Part shown: one piece after another, positions 1 to 10,920 of the stretch
Numbering within the stretch: the stretch's first letter is position 1
How the letters are laid out: every line of letters begins with the position of its first letter
NCBI GenBank assembly: GCA_038503035.1
Contig: JAVSML010001166.1
Location: 310,001-374,000, forward strand
Reading direction: 5' to 3'
Source: Crocodylus rhombifer
Taxonomy: Eukaryota; Chordata; Crocodylia; Crocodylidae
Length of the DNA stretch: 64,000 nt
Made by a program: the position numbers and the translations under genes
Notes under the pieces: generated by a model
Databases searched by the model: none
The model's input: the letters and a program-made list of their open reading frames with translations, nothing else
What the model was told of the DNA's origin: nothing

Positions 1-1227
1 TTGTCACCGTGGGACTGGAAATTAATAACTGAAAGGAGACACCTGGACATGTGTTGTTTGCTTTTTGTGGAATTTTGGACCTCTCATTCCTTTTTTTTTC
101 TGTTTCCTTACTTCCAATTCTTTTTTTGATGGGACTGGTGCAAAGGGGCCCTAAGTCTAAGGGCTAACCCTGACCTAGTTGCCTGGGTGGCTTGGAGGCT
201 GCTGGGCAAGGACTGATTTAAAATAACGAGAGTAGGCACTGATTCCACTTCAGGCACATGGTTATGGTGGTGGCAGGAGAAGGTCGGACCCTTTGCTCCC
301 TTTCCTATCAGGACCAGAATAGCATCCAACATCGAGGATGTGGTAAGGGTGGGTGCAGGGGAAGTGGAGCCCCACGAAGAGACTCTTTCATCAGGCCTAA
401 AGTATCACTCCTGGGAACTGCCTCCCCAGTAAAGGTAAAACCAAAATCATGGCAGGCGAGAGGGAAACACCCCAGAGCACCTGATATTTCAGTTATCCAC
501 CTGCTTGTCACTGAACAGAAAGATGTCAGGCCAAGGGGACTTAGGCCCAACAACACTTACAGTCAACACCAAAGAACTAGAATTGTAGCCAAATTAACCT
601 GATAAAACTTGGAGGGAACAGAATCTGTGTGTATCCAATGACTTCCTATGCAATGTGTCAAACTTGTCCTTGGCATAATGTTAGGTGTGGTGAGTCAGAA
701 AACAACTTGAAGGCTGCAATAAGTGATACAGACTGGTCGTTCTGGTTCAGGACAGGTATTCTACATGATACAGGTGTTTGGAAGATTTCCAAAAGTATAT
801 GTTCTCTTTACAAGGAGCTACAGGACATGCCATTCTCCCTCCCCCCTCCCCCTCCTTCTTCCCCAGCTCGGTTAAGAAACATGGTTTTTTTTCCAGCCCC
901 TATCCTTATTTTATCTCCTTTACACATATTTATATTGTTATTTTGTTTTTTTTTCCAGTAAGAAATTATGACAGTGTTTTTAATACTGATGGCCAAGCTT
1001 TAGACATCTGTTTTACTAGTAACAACCAGTCTGTATGTACTATTAACTACGTAATAGGTGACATAACCTACATACTCACAGGTAACAAAGGTAAAACTTA
1101 TGTCTCCGATTAATTAGCTTTCTTATAAACCAAGATGGTAAGGTTAGATATATAAACTGAATTTTACTGAACATGCTTGTACAGTATCTATAGAGCATAC
1201 ATGTTCTCATACTGAATTGCAGTGTGG
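1..1227. other. Non-coding stretch, nothing recognised
   Basis: Mixed-composition DNA with no splice-bounded open frame and no repeat I can name. It contains a short pyrimidine tract around 838-960. It probably belongs to an intron or intergenic spacer. Confidence 0.4.
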
Positions 1228-1541
1228 TCTGTCAGTGCCCCATCTCTGACAGTGTCAGCTACCAAAAACTCCAAAACCCATGAAAACAGGGAAGATTTCT
1301 GTAGTGGTCATTTACGTATTAACTTTACCACTTCAGTTGCTATTAGGACAAGTTTGTGCACAGGGTCTGAGGGGCCGGGACAGGCAGAAAGAACTCTGCA
1401 GTGAAACCTCAAATTTACTTGAATATACCTGAACAGTTTCATGAACTTATTTCTGTGTCTTTCATGACAGAGCTGTTTAACGTCCCAAGGGGAAATAGAT
1501 GAACTAAGAATTCTGTCTTATTTGTCTTCCTTTTAAAATTA
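1228..1541 (+). repeat. Left arm of a large inverted repeat
   Basis: This 314-bp arm is the reverse complement, by eye at well over 85% identity, of 2046-2372. Matching landmarks include the outer 'tctgtcagtgccccatctct', the central 'tcatttacgtattaacttta' and the inner 'cttccttttaaaatta'. The differences are small indels and substitutions, for example an extra 'aattgcgattagg'-type segment in the right arm. The two arms may be long terminal inverted repeats of one DNA element, or two opposite insertions of the same dispersed repeat. Confidence 0.85.
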
Positions 1542-1580
1542 TTTGCATAGAAGATGTTTCTTTTCTTGCCTTCTTTTCAG

Positions 1581-1704
1581 TTACCAAGAAGTCATTGGAA
1601 AAATGGATAGACTCCCACAGATAAGTGCTTGGTTTGGATCTCAGTCTACTTATGAAACAGACCATGATTATTTCAAATTCCAGAAGAGTTCTGGCAGAAA
1701 GAAG
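1581..1704 (+). CDS. Exon-like open segment between inverted-repeat arms
   Basis: A pyrimidine-rich tract ending in 'ttcttttcag' precedes an open stretch of 41 codons, and a GT follows at 1705, although 'gtttat' is a weak donor. The peptide begins YQEVIGKMDRLPQISAWF and ends FQKSSGRKK, with a charged, low-complexity-free composition that looks protein-like rather than random. I do not recognise the family. It lies entirely inside the spacer of the 1228-2372 inverted repeat. It could therefore be a fragment of the element's own gene, a captured host exon, or chance. No flanking exon was found in the window. Confidence 0.3.
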
Positions 1705-2045
1705 GTTTATTTTTTATTTCTCTTGTTAAGTTCCTAGTTTACTATATTTGATTTCGTTTTTAAAATGCCCGAATATTGTTCTTTAGGTTTGAAATATCAA
1801 AAACAGGTGCTGCTCAATAAGGAAAATACAAGGAAAAATTGTTTTGGATTCTCCCCTATGGCAAAACCTTCTTAAAATTGTACTGCAGAGGTGTAACAAG
1901 CAGGGTTTGCACCCTGGGCAAACTCTGTAGGAGAGTCGAGGGAAGGAGCCATGGTTCCAGGAGGGGTGGAGGTGCACATAGTTCAAAGAGCACAGCGGAG
2001 CACTGGAGTCTTACTCACGTTGGAAACTCCAAAGCCACTGGGGCC

Positions 2046-2372
2046 TAATTTTAAAAGGAAGACAAATAAGAAAGAATTCTTTCTTAGATCATCTATTTCC
2101 CCTTCGGATATTAAACAGCTATGTCCTGAAAGACAGGGAAATAAGTTAATGAAACTGTTCAGGTATATTCAAGTAAATTTGAGGTTTCACTGCAGAGTTC
2201 TGCCTGTCTCTGCCCCTCAGACCCTGTGCACAAACTAGTCCTAATCGCAATTCCTAATAGCAACTGAAGTGGTAAAGTTAATACGTAAATGACCACTACA
2301 GAAATCTTCCACGTTTTCATGGGTTTGGGGGTTTTTGGTAGCTGACACTATCAGAGATGGGGCACTGACAGA
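2046..2372 (-). repeat. Right arm of a large inverted repeat
   Basis: Reverse-complement partner of 1228-1541 (327 bp). Together with the 504-bp spacer it makes a foldback structure of about 1.15 kb. The outer boundary at 2372 is sharp: similarity stops and a GC-richer stretch with a short CTG run begins. I saw no clear target-site duplication flanking the pair. Confidence 0.85.
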
Positions 2373-4694
2373 GGCAGCTGTGCTGCTGCTGCTGCATGTT
2401 CTACCCATCCCGGCTCTTGTTCTTAAAGCAGCAGCATGCAGGTATGCATGCCCTGGCTTCTGCTGCAAGAGCAATGCCATGGCGCTGCTCTTGCTGCCAG
2501 GTTATGGAGTCCATAGGGGCTGGGGACAATTTTGGTGTCCCTCTTAAGTCAGCACCTGGGGCTGGTGCCCCTTTTGCCTTTCCCTAGTTATGTGCTGTGT
2601 GATGTGCCTGCTTCTCACTTCTCTCACAGTAATGTTACACACTGGTTTTGCTGGAGCCATTCCTGATTTACACTGATGTAAAAGAGCAGCTTCAAGCATT
2701 GGATATTGGCACAGATGAGTCAGCTAAACCGTAAGAGCTGACTATGCACAACAGCTGTTTAAATTATGTAGCCAATTCAGTGGTGGCCTGTTTAGCTTTC
2801 TGTGAGCTCTGTTGCTTGTCTGTCATTGTGAGAATTTGTCTTGAAAGGTTGTGTGCTGAGATCCATGCTATATTTAGTTGCCTGGGGCTGTTGGCTGTCA
2901 TTACTACTTACCTGTGGGGTAACCTTGTGGGGCTGGCTGTCAGCCATTGTGGTAGGTTGAAGACAGTCTGCTTTGGTTCCCTCCTCAACTGTATCCCAGT
3001 TTGCATGTCCTCTGTTGACACTTGTTTTAAGGAAGAAAAATATTAGAAATGGAGTTCTCAGGCATGAAAAATTACTTTTTAATACCTACAAATACTGTCA
3101 CTGCAATATAGCCATCTGCCTAAATCCACAAAATAAACACATGAAGGCAAAATTTAATTAAAAGTAAAATGAGTGCCACCAGATGAATTGCCATAGATGT
3201 CTAATATTAATTCTTCTCTCTGAAAGAGTGGCTCTGAGGCTGGCATGGGTTCTGATTATATTAAATCTCCATTTGTAATCTTGCAACCTCTTCAGGCATT
3301 AAATAAAATATTTTCTCGAAATGTTGGCATTCCTTGTCTCCCCACAAAGAACATTAGCCACTGGAGGATTTGGGCAGTTCACCAGCTGTCCCTAGTAATG
3401 ACATGCTTCCTTGAAAGCGAGATTATGGCAGGTAAGAGAATGGGTGTCTGCTGTGCAGCAGGGTTTGTCCAAGATAGAAGGAGCAAATGGAGGGACTACT
3501 TGCCAAATATGCCTATTTAGCAGGGACAGGCACTTGGGGAAAAATAAAAGTTTTGTTTCATACTCTCACACCAAAAAGTTTCTTAGCCCAATATATTCCA
3601 CTGGAATTGAAAGGTGAATTCAAACTTGTCTCCATACGAGGTCCCATTGATAGCTTTCACCTATGAGAGATGGGAATGGAGCTCACAAAACCTGCAGCTT
3701 CATTTAGAGTGTGGAAGCAAACTTCTGAATCCTCATGAGGAGCTTTGCCCATTGCTACTATGCATTTGACTGGATTTGACTGCAGTTTTGGATGCTGAGT
3801 TTCTACATAACTCTCCTATGTAGAGGTTACAATAAGCACAAAAGAAGGTATTTTTCTATGTGCACTAATAGCTTTTTATGCTCTACAAATAAGTCCTTCT
3901 GGCATGTAAAAGGTTCCATGGATTTTGGCATTTCCTGTTTTCATTTGTCATTGAGTGAATTATTTTTCCTTTGCAGGTCCCTAAGCATTCCGTGAACTTT
4001 TGCCAGCAGAGTGCCAAAGGTCCACATTTTGTAGGCTTTTGCCAGGATATGATTAATCATTAATTCAAGAAAAAAATCACATACCAGCAATTCAGCTGGT
4101 TAACAAACACACTGTGTGAGAAAACTGGCCACTTGTGCACTGTGCTTACCACAGAAAATGAAGAGGAAGATCTTTGAAATAATTTAGAAATGAGCCTCAA
4201 ACAAGTTCTGAAAATTGAATGCCCTTAAAAAGGGGGAAGTTTGGGTACGGATCTGACCCCGTATTTGAGACATGAAACTCCATTCTGGCTCTAGCTTGCA
4301 AGTAGTCATACAGCACTCAGTTCTTAAAGCTTTGATAGACTGGGTTCTGTATGATTTTTGTTAACTCAGAGATGCAAATTGCAGCTCCGTCTTTTCAAAA
4401 GTCAATGTCAGTGGCTCAGCCAGACAGTTTTGGAATGAAACCTAATATGAGCTTTTTAGTCTAGTGTTTGCCCACATAACCATTGTGAAAATATGCTCAT
4501 ATGGTCTCTCTCAAAATTAGCATTATTACAGTAATATTCTAATAGACCTGCAAGCAGCTGAACTAAGTATTCTGGAATTGTAAGTGTTCTTCCAGGACTC
4601 TGTATACATTTTCAGACTATATGAGGTTTGCAAGATTTCGTTATGAATATTCACCACTGGATGCTAGATATGCATAGGCCAGTGTTTTGGGCAC
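2373..4694. other. Non-coding stretch
   Basis: No supportable gene. The first 200 bases are GC-richer, with short CTG runs, and look like the remnant of an unnamed repeat. The remainder is AT-rich and unremarkable. Confidence 0.4.
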
Positions 4695-4905
4695 TACGTT
4701 AAGACTCAAGAGGCCACAGTTGAATTTCCTCTTACACCACAGACTTCTATGACCTTGGGCAAGTTATTTGGACTTTATGCATCTCAGTTCCCCATCTGCA
4801 AAATGTAAATAATAGTACCACCTTGCCTTACAAGGATGTTGAGAAGCCAAAGATTAAGTGCAGATTAAGTAAAGATTGCATGGTGTTCAGAGAACACCAT
4901 ACCAG
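4695..4905 (+). mobile_element. MIR / CORE-SINE remnant
   Basis: The segment follows the MIR consensus in order: 'tatgaccttgggcaagttat', then 'ctcagttccccatctgcaaa', then an 'aataatagtacc' motif. These are the well-known CORE and tail motifs of the ancient tRNA-derived MIR SINEs found in all amniotes. The tRNA-like head is badly eroded. Being in + orientation it carries no open frame. Confidence 0.75.
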
Positions 4906-5640
4906 CCTAAACAGAAATGTGCTGTGGAACTGGCCATAACTGTATTGTCTCTGCTCCTGATTAAATGAAGGACACACTTTAGCTTGTGAATAATACATCT
5001 GAATTCATAAAACTTTTAGCTTTCATACATTTCCATGGAAATCCACTGGCAACTAAAATAAGCTTTCAAGCAACTAAAATAAGCTCTTAAATAGTAGCCC
5101 TTTGTAGCACTCACTGGGGTCTGCCCCACTTGCTAGTACCTTCCTGATCCCGCTTTGGCTCCCGTCACTTGCCTGCCATGACTTCAATGTTGTTTGTTGT
5201 TGATGGGGAGGAATCCCTGAGGGCCAGTAGTCACCTTGTGGGGTGGGTTGATCTGTCTGTCCCAACGAGTCACACCAGGAGCCTTCTACTCTCTTGTGGT
5301 ACTTGCCCTTAAAGGGGACATCCACTTAAGTTCTGGGCCATTTGTTGGGGTCTTGACTGTCACAGCCTCGGCCCCCTTTTCCTTTATGGCCACTCCCTCC
5401 TTCTGGGCCTACTGTTCAAGATCTCAGCCTCTAAGGATCGGCCCTTACTTAGATAACAATCCCCTTTTCTGGGGTCCACCTGAACCTCAATCATCTCTGC
5501 CCCTCAGTCTCAGGGCCTGAACTCTGGTACTTATTGTAGGTGGTACCCTAAAGTACCTGTGTCCATGGTTTCCTCCTCCCCTGACATCCACAACGCAGTC
5601 CTCCAATAGGTCTAACCAGAATATAAATTGTCCCGGAAGT
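4906..5640. other. Non-coding stretch, pyrimidine-rich on + strand
   Basis: Between about 5090 and 5635 the + strand is enriched in C and T and moderately GC-rich. The open frames here start and stop without splice signals or conserved-looking sequence. It may be an old LTR or part of the upstream promoter flank; I cannot classify it. Confidence 0.35.
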
Positions 5641-5787
5641 CAAAATAACACGTGGTACTTACTGGCAGCTTGGGACAGGATGCGCACGGGGCAGAAGGAA
5701 GAGCCCGTGCGGCTCGTTAGCCGCCTTTTTGTTTAATTACGGCCTGCCAGTGACGTCAGCATCAGATGCCAGCTGGCAGAAATAAAA
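5640..5787 (+). promoter_or_regulatory. CpG-rich promoter with CRE and YY1-like motif
   Basis: This stretch is the start of the clearest CpG-rich island in the window. It contains a perfect palindromic cAMP-response element TGACGTCA at 5751-5758. A YY1-type motif (aaaATGGCGGC, 5785-5795) overlaps the likely start codon, an arrangement common at vertebrate housekeeping promoters. There is no canonical TATA box in the right place; 'aataaaaa' at 5781 is too close to the ATG to serve as one. The motifs are seen directly; the promoter role is inferred. Confidence 0.65.
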
Positions 5788-6020
5788 ATGGCGGCCGCTG
5801 CTGCGGAGGGGGCGGATAGGTTGGGAAGGAAGCCGCAGCTGACGCTAGCAGCGGAGAATACCCCACTCGCTGGACCCGGGGAGCATGGCAAGCGGGAGAA
5901 GACGCAGGTGGAGGAGGGTGGAGGACCCCCATGGGAGCTCATGCAGGACGAAGAGGGAGTGTCAGGTTTGCTGGACAGAGGTGAAGCTGAAGCGGCACCT
6001 GGAAGCCAAGCGGAACACAG
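5788..6020 (+). CDS. Probable first coding exon of an unidentified gene
   Basis: The ATG at 5788 has A at -3 and G at +4 (strong Kozak context) and lies 30 bp after a CRE in a CpG island. The frame stays open for the whole exon, encoding a peptide that starts MAAAAAEGADRLGRKPQLTL and is rich in E, G and K. That style is typical of the disordered N-termini of nuclear proteins. A good splice donor (CACAG|gtggga) follows at 6021; an alternative donor (AGAG|gtgaag) is at 5981. A second open frame begins at ATG 5885, also in good context. It contains a Cys-x2-Cys..His cluster (CQVCWTEVKLKRH), so the true frame is not settled. Downstream exons are not evident in the window, which implies a long first intron. 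I do not recognise the gene. Confidence 0.5.
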
Positions 6021-6805
6021 GTGGGAGTGCCGGGATGATGAGGCATGGAGGAAGGGATGACAGGGGGAGAAGACCCCAGGAGAGCCTTAAAGGGGTTTGT
6101 AGTCGGGGCGGGTATTGCTGCCGAGTTCTGCTGCATTGAGGAATGGATGGGAGTAGCTTCTGGAGGCGACGGGTCATGAAGAAAACCATCCCCTCCCTGT
6201 TAGGCTCCGGGGAAAAGGAGGAAGGGACAGGGAATAGCTTAGTAGTTGATGGCGGTTGGCACGTTTATTTTTGTTACCCCAGATGAAGGGGCATAGGGGT
6301 TAGGGACGAGGGCCTGAGGGGCGGGGCTGTGGAAAAGCCTCAGTAGGGTTCCCCCTTTTTTTGTTCTATGTATCCCTGAAGGAAGGGATGGAGGTGTGAA
6401 GGGCTGTGGGGTAGGCCCTCACGGGCGAGCGGGGCCTTAAGCTGCTGGCATCTAAATGTAAAGGTGGAGAGGGTTATCCCTGCATGAAGAGGCTGAGGCC
6501 AACAGCTGGGCAGCACACTGAAGGAGGCGTGAGGCCGGGGTGTAGGGGTGGTGGAGCCCTGAGAGTGACCACCAGGTGAACCCTGGGCCACCGAGTATCC
6601 CGTTAGCTGACCCCTCCTATTGAGGAACAGCAAGTCATTGCAGATGAGAATGGGTTTGGCAATGTGGGAAGAAGAGAGCTACTCCAGAAATGACATGAAC
6701 CTGGGAGGTGCTTGACATCCACCAGTACAGCAAAAGCTGCTCTAGAGTGCTTATTCGAGGCCCGGCAGTTACATAAATGTCAGTCCAATGACTGTGAAAA
6801 AAAAA
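6021..6805. other. GC-rich intron or promoter flank
   Basis: The downstream shoulder of the CpG-rich island; GC content falls gradually. Open frames on both strands are short and lack splice signals. Consistent with the start of a first intron. Confidence 0.4.
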
Positions 6806-9346
6806 TCATAGATTTCATAGATTTCATAGACATTAGGGCTGGAATGGACCTCAGAAGATCATCGAGTCCAGCCCACCGCCTGAAGGGCACTGAAGGGCAA
6901 GAAGTCAGCTGGGGTCATAGGATCCCAGCAAGATAAACATCCAATTTACTCTTGAAGGTGTTCAATGTAGGTGCTTGAACCACCTCCGATGGCAGGCTGT
7001 TCCAGACCTTGGGGGCTTGGACAGTAAAGAAATTCTTCCTTATGTCCAGTCTGAAATGGTTTTGCGGTAGTTTATGACCATTCGACCTTGTCATCCCTTG
7101 GGGTGCTCTGGTGAACAAACGTTCCCCCAGATACTGGTGGTCACCCCTGATAAACTTATAAATGGCCATCAGATCACCCCTGAGCCTGCGCTTTTCCAGG
7201 CTAAAGAGCCCCATGGCTCTGAGCCTGTCATCGTAAGGTCTGTTTTCCTGACCTCTGATCATGCGCGTGGCTCTCGTCTGGACTCTCTCAAGCTTCTCCA
7301 TATCCTTTTTAAATTGTGGAGCCCAAAACTGGACATAGTACTCCAGCTGTGGCCTCACCAAGGCCAAGTATAAGGGGAGAATGACGTCCCAGGATTTGCT
7401 TGCGAAGCATCTATGGATGCAAGCCTGCGTTTTGGTTGCTTTACTAGCTGCAGCATTGCATTGCAGGCTCATGTTCATCTTGTGGTCAGTGATGACCCCC
7501 AAGTCTCTTTCTTCCATAGTGCTAGCCAGCGTAGCACTGCCAAGCCTGTAAGGATGCTGCAGGTTTTTTTTCCCAAGGTGGAGAACCTTGCATTTTTCGG
7601 TGTTAAGCACCATCAGGTTCTCATTTGCCCATTTGCTGAGCCTGTCCAGGTCAGCCTGGATCACCCACCTGTCTTCTGGTGTGGATGCTTTGCCCCAAAG
7701 TTTGGTGTCATCAGCAAACTTGGCCAGTCTGCTTCTGACTCCAATGTCCATATCATTAATGAAGATGTTGAACAACATGGATCCAAGGACAGAGCCTTGG
7801 GGGACCCCACTGGTCACACGGCACCATGATAATTGACTTCCATCAATTACTACCCTCTGGGTCTAACCATGAAGCCAATTTCCCAGCCAGTGGATTGTGG
7901 TAGACCCAAGGCCATGATTGGCCAGGTTCAGCAAGAGGTGATCATGGGATACCAGATCAAAGGCTTTTTTGAAGTCAAGATATATGATATCAATCTCCTC
8001 TCCCTTGTCCAGGTGATAGGCCACCTGGTTGTAGAAGTAAATGAGATTGGTCAAGCAAGACCTACCTGCAACAAACCCATGCTGGCTATACCTTAGGATG
8101 TTGGTGTCAGCCACCATTAAGGATGGCCTCTTTAATAAACTTTTCAAAGATCTTCCCTGGGATAGAAGTCAGGCTGATGGGCCTATAGTTAGCCGGCTCC
8201 ACTTTCCTCCCTTTCTTGAAGATAGGCACCACATTGGCTTTCTTCCAGTCTTTGGGCACTACACCAGAGCACCAGGAGTTTTCAAAGATCTGTTCCAGAG
8301 GGTGGGCTATGTTTCTCACCAGCTCCTTGAGTACCCTGGGGTGTAGATTGTCAGGGCCGGCTGACTTGAAGGTATCCAGCTTCTCAAGTTGTTCCTTCAT
8401 GAGGTCAGCATGAATGGAGGGCAGGAGATCTCCCTCACCCGGACTGCCCTGTCCCATGGTAGGCATGGGCATCCCTTAGGACTGATGAAAGACCAACGCA
8501 AAGTACCCATTTAATAGGTTGGCTTTTTCCTGGGCATCAGTTGTCAGTTGCCCCATCTGGTTCAGCAGGGGTCCAGTGTTGCCCTTGCTTTTCCTCCGGC
8601 TCCCCACATATCTGAAAAAGGACTTTTTATTGTCCTTGGTGCTCGAAGCTAGTTGGAGTTCAGTTGCAGCCTTGGCTTTTCTGGTTTGCTCCCTGCAGGA
8701 CCGGACCAGTGCAGAATAATCCTCCTTGGAAGTGAATCCCATCCTCCATCCTTTGTAGGCCTTTCTTTTTAGCCTCAGGAGGTCTGCTAGATCCCTGGAG
8801 AGCCAAGGGGGCTGCTGTGCCCTCTTCCTGCCTTTCCTCCGAGATGGAATAGAATTAGCTTGTGCATTGAGGATCGCTCCTTTGAGGAGCAACCACTCTT
8901 CTTGAACTCCCCTCTCCATGGGGTCGTGGTTCCTTAGGGCCTCACTGACAAGCCTCCTGAGCTTGTCAAAGTCTGCTTTCCTGAAGTCAAGGACTTCCAT
9001 GTTGCTGACTGACTTGCCAGCTTTATGGCGGATGGTGAAGGTGACTAGCTCATGGTCGCTGTCACCCTGTTTCCCATCAATCACTAGGTTACTGGTTAGG
9101 TCATCCCCAGTAGCCAGTACCAGGTCGAGCAGGACTTTACCTCTTTTTGGCTCATAGACTTCTTGAGTCAGGTAGAGGTCATCCACGCACAAGAAAAAGC
9201 TTTGTGACTGCTTGGATTTTGCTGAGTGATTCTCCCACGAGATGTCTGGTTAATTGAAGTCACCCATGACAACCATGGTCCTGGAGCATGTGGCCTCAGC
9301 CAGTTCCCGGGCAAACTCCTGGTCAAGCTCAAGGTCCTGGTCAAAT
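6806..9346 (-). mobile_element. CR1 non-LTR retrotransposon, 5'-truncated
   Basis: On the - strand this reads endonuclease, linker, reverse transcriptase, C-terminal region and a short 3' UTR. It ends in a 'tctatgaaatctatgaaatc'-type tail, seen reversed at 6806-6835. The 3' UTR line 'gggctggaatggacctcaga' (as written on +) is typical of amniote CR1. Roughly 2.5 kb is preserved, unusually long for CR1, whose copies are mostly cut short by incomplete reverse transcription. The 5' edge is placed near 9346, where recognisable endonuclease sequence ends. Confidence 0.9.
6915..9345 (-). pseudogene. CR1 ORF2 (endonuclease / reverse transcriptase), broken
   Basis: ORF2 of CR1 nicks target DNA and reverse-transcribes the element RNA. 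Visible motifs on the - strand are endonuclease MGDFN near 9268-9254, the catalytic GDSDHE near 9067-9050, RT motif A (LDFKKAFD) near 7980-7955, SGVPQGS near 7815-7795 and the catalytic FADDT at 7717-7703. The thumb and C-terminal region are complete to the stop near 6915. Damage: nonsense codons at 9252-9250 (directly after GDFN), 8478-8476 and 7865-7863, plus one frameshift near 8110-8130. All are otherwise in frame, so the copy looks only moderately old. The catalytic residues of both enzymes are still present, but the protein cannot be made in one piece. Confidence 0.9.
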
Positions 9347-9591
9347 CTTCCTCATTCTGGGTTAATACTTCCCTGAAAGCTGCTAGTTCCCCTTGGCCTC
9401 TGTGTTATTCTCAAAAGACCAAGGAGTTAAACTTATAAAATGATAAAGCTTGTTTATTTGGAGAGCCTACTTAGCCTACTGATCTGCTGTTCCCTTCTGT
9501 AGTCCCCAGTCAAATGTAATAACTTATATGTAACATTCTTAAAGGTATCCACACATCTTCTGCCTTTACATGTAACATATCCTCATAATAC
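9347..9591. other. Spacer between CR1 and hAT element
   Basis: Short AT-rich stretch with no recognised feature. It may include the eroded upstream part of the CR1 endonuclease. Confidence 0.35.
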
Positions 9592-9599
9592 AGTATAAC

Positions 9600-9945
9600 C
9601 AAAGTTCCCTCTAAGGTTTAGTGATCTGTGACCAATCCTGGCTGGGAGTCTGCTGGTATCTCTGTGTGCCCACCCCTCCCTGCTCCTGCAGCAGCCTGTG
9701 GCCAGGTTGGAGTGGGTGGCGAGTGGCCAGATGCAAAGCCAGTGGCAGTAGCGGCAGAGGCAGCGTCGGTGCCCCCTTGCTACAGCACTGGGCATCCCCA
9801 CCCAGGCCGGAGCCCAGGGAGCAAGGCGCCCTACTGCTCCCCCACCCTTGGTACGCCACTGCGTGTATGGCATAAAAAAGTTATTGCTCAGCATGACTTT
9901 TTATTGTGCGTGGTTGTGCACATGCGCAGCTTAGAGGGAACAATG
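9600..9945. mobile_element. Non-autonomous hAT element with perfect 8-bp target duplication
   Basis: The two ends are inverted repeats, CAAAGTTCCCTCTAAG on the left and CATTGTTCCCTCTAAG on the reversed right end (14 of 16 identical). The 346-bp element is flanked on both sides by the identical 8-mer agtataac (9592-9599 and 9946-9953). An 8-bp duplication and short termini are diagnostic of hAT transposition. The inside is GC-rich and encodes no transposase, so it is a MITE-like derivative that relied on a transposase from elsewhere. Confidence 0.9.
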
Positions 9946-9953
9946 AGTATAAC

Positions 9954-10599
9954 CTAATGAATCGGGCATGCTTGGGACCAAGCACCTGCTGGAAATGTGA
10001 AAATTCCAGGTTTTTGAAACTGGAGCGGCGGCCAGTCCCAGGCTCCCAGGACATAGGCAGGAGGGCCCACAGCTCACAGCAGGCAGCCTGCCTCTGCCCC
10101 ATGCACAAATCTGGGGGGAACATGCCCCCATGCCTCCTCTTGGGGTGTGGGCAGTGGTGGGGAGCTGTGCCTCCCGCTTCCACACTCCTGGACAAGTTGC
10201 CTGCAGCTCCATCTCATGACCCACCCCAGCTCTGGAGCCACATTCAACCCTGTCCCTGCCACAATACCTCCACCACTGTGGGGCCTCAATCTGCACCCCC
10301 TCTTCCCTCTCCCCCCTCCCCTCCCCTCCACAGACTTACCTGCTGGGTTCTGTGTGTGTTTGTGTGTGTCTGGCTCTCACTCCCAAGGCACAGCTCCCTC
10401 GGTCCTGCTGCTGCCCCTCACTCCTGAACCACAGTACCTTGCATCCTGCCAGGATATATGGGGACCCCCAACACACATCCACAGCCCCCCACACCTTCAC
10501 AAATCCCCCCACACATTTCACCCCCACCCCCAACTGTACAAAGTACCTGCATAATTTTGTATTATTTTGAGTTTTTCCATATATAATTTTGAGTTTTTA
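9954..10599. other. C-rich non-coding stretch
   Basis: Between about 10010 and 10550 the + strand is strikingly rich in C and the - strand in G, giving long but unconvincing open frames on both strands. Together with the hAT-like terminus at 10600-10689 it may be the interior of a larger non-autonomous hAT element. I found no matching left terminus. Confidence 0.35.
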
Positions 10600-10689
10600 G
10601 CTGTGCAATTCAAACTGTGATTAAATGCAACTAATTTTCTTAATCGTGCAACTAATCACGATCAAATTTTTAAATCATTTGACAGCCCT
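10600..10689 (+). mobile_element. hAT-like terminus (partial)
   Basis: This segment contains a degenerate alternation of 'taatcgtgca' and 'taatcacgat' and ends in 'tttgacagccct'. It resembles the end of a widespread vertebrate hAT family whose terminus reads AGGGCTGTCAAA when viewed from outside. The other terminus was not found. Assignment is by remembered consensus, not by search. Confidence 0.45.
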
Positions 10690-10920
10690 AATATATAGAC
10701 ATATATCTATTACACTATTGTTCTTCCAGTAGCCATGATCCTTATTTTTTATACTAAAAGGTATATTAAACCTTTATTTATACTAGCTATTTCAGTGAAA
10801 ATGTTTGAGAGACTAGAACATGATAGTAACTTACATTTCTTTTCACATGGCTCTGTTGTTTGTTTTTAAGTTAACTGCCTGTGTGTGCTTAATTGCCAAA
10901 TGTTAAGATGATCCCTTAGA

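Noticed and set aside
5885..6139. Zinc-finger exon in the second frame as the definite product
   Set aside because: The CxxC..H cluster lacks the second histidine at normal spacing within the exon and the upstream ATG at 5788 is stronger; kept only as an alternative.
9906..10554. Pro/Cys-rich frames of 121-173 codons as secreted proteins
   Set aside because: The + strand is C-rich over this whole stretch and several frames on both strands are open; no signal peptide or conserved cysteine spacing.
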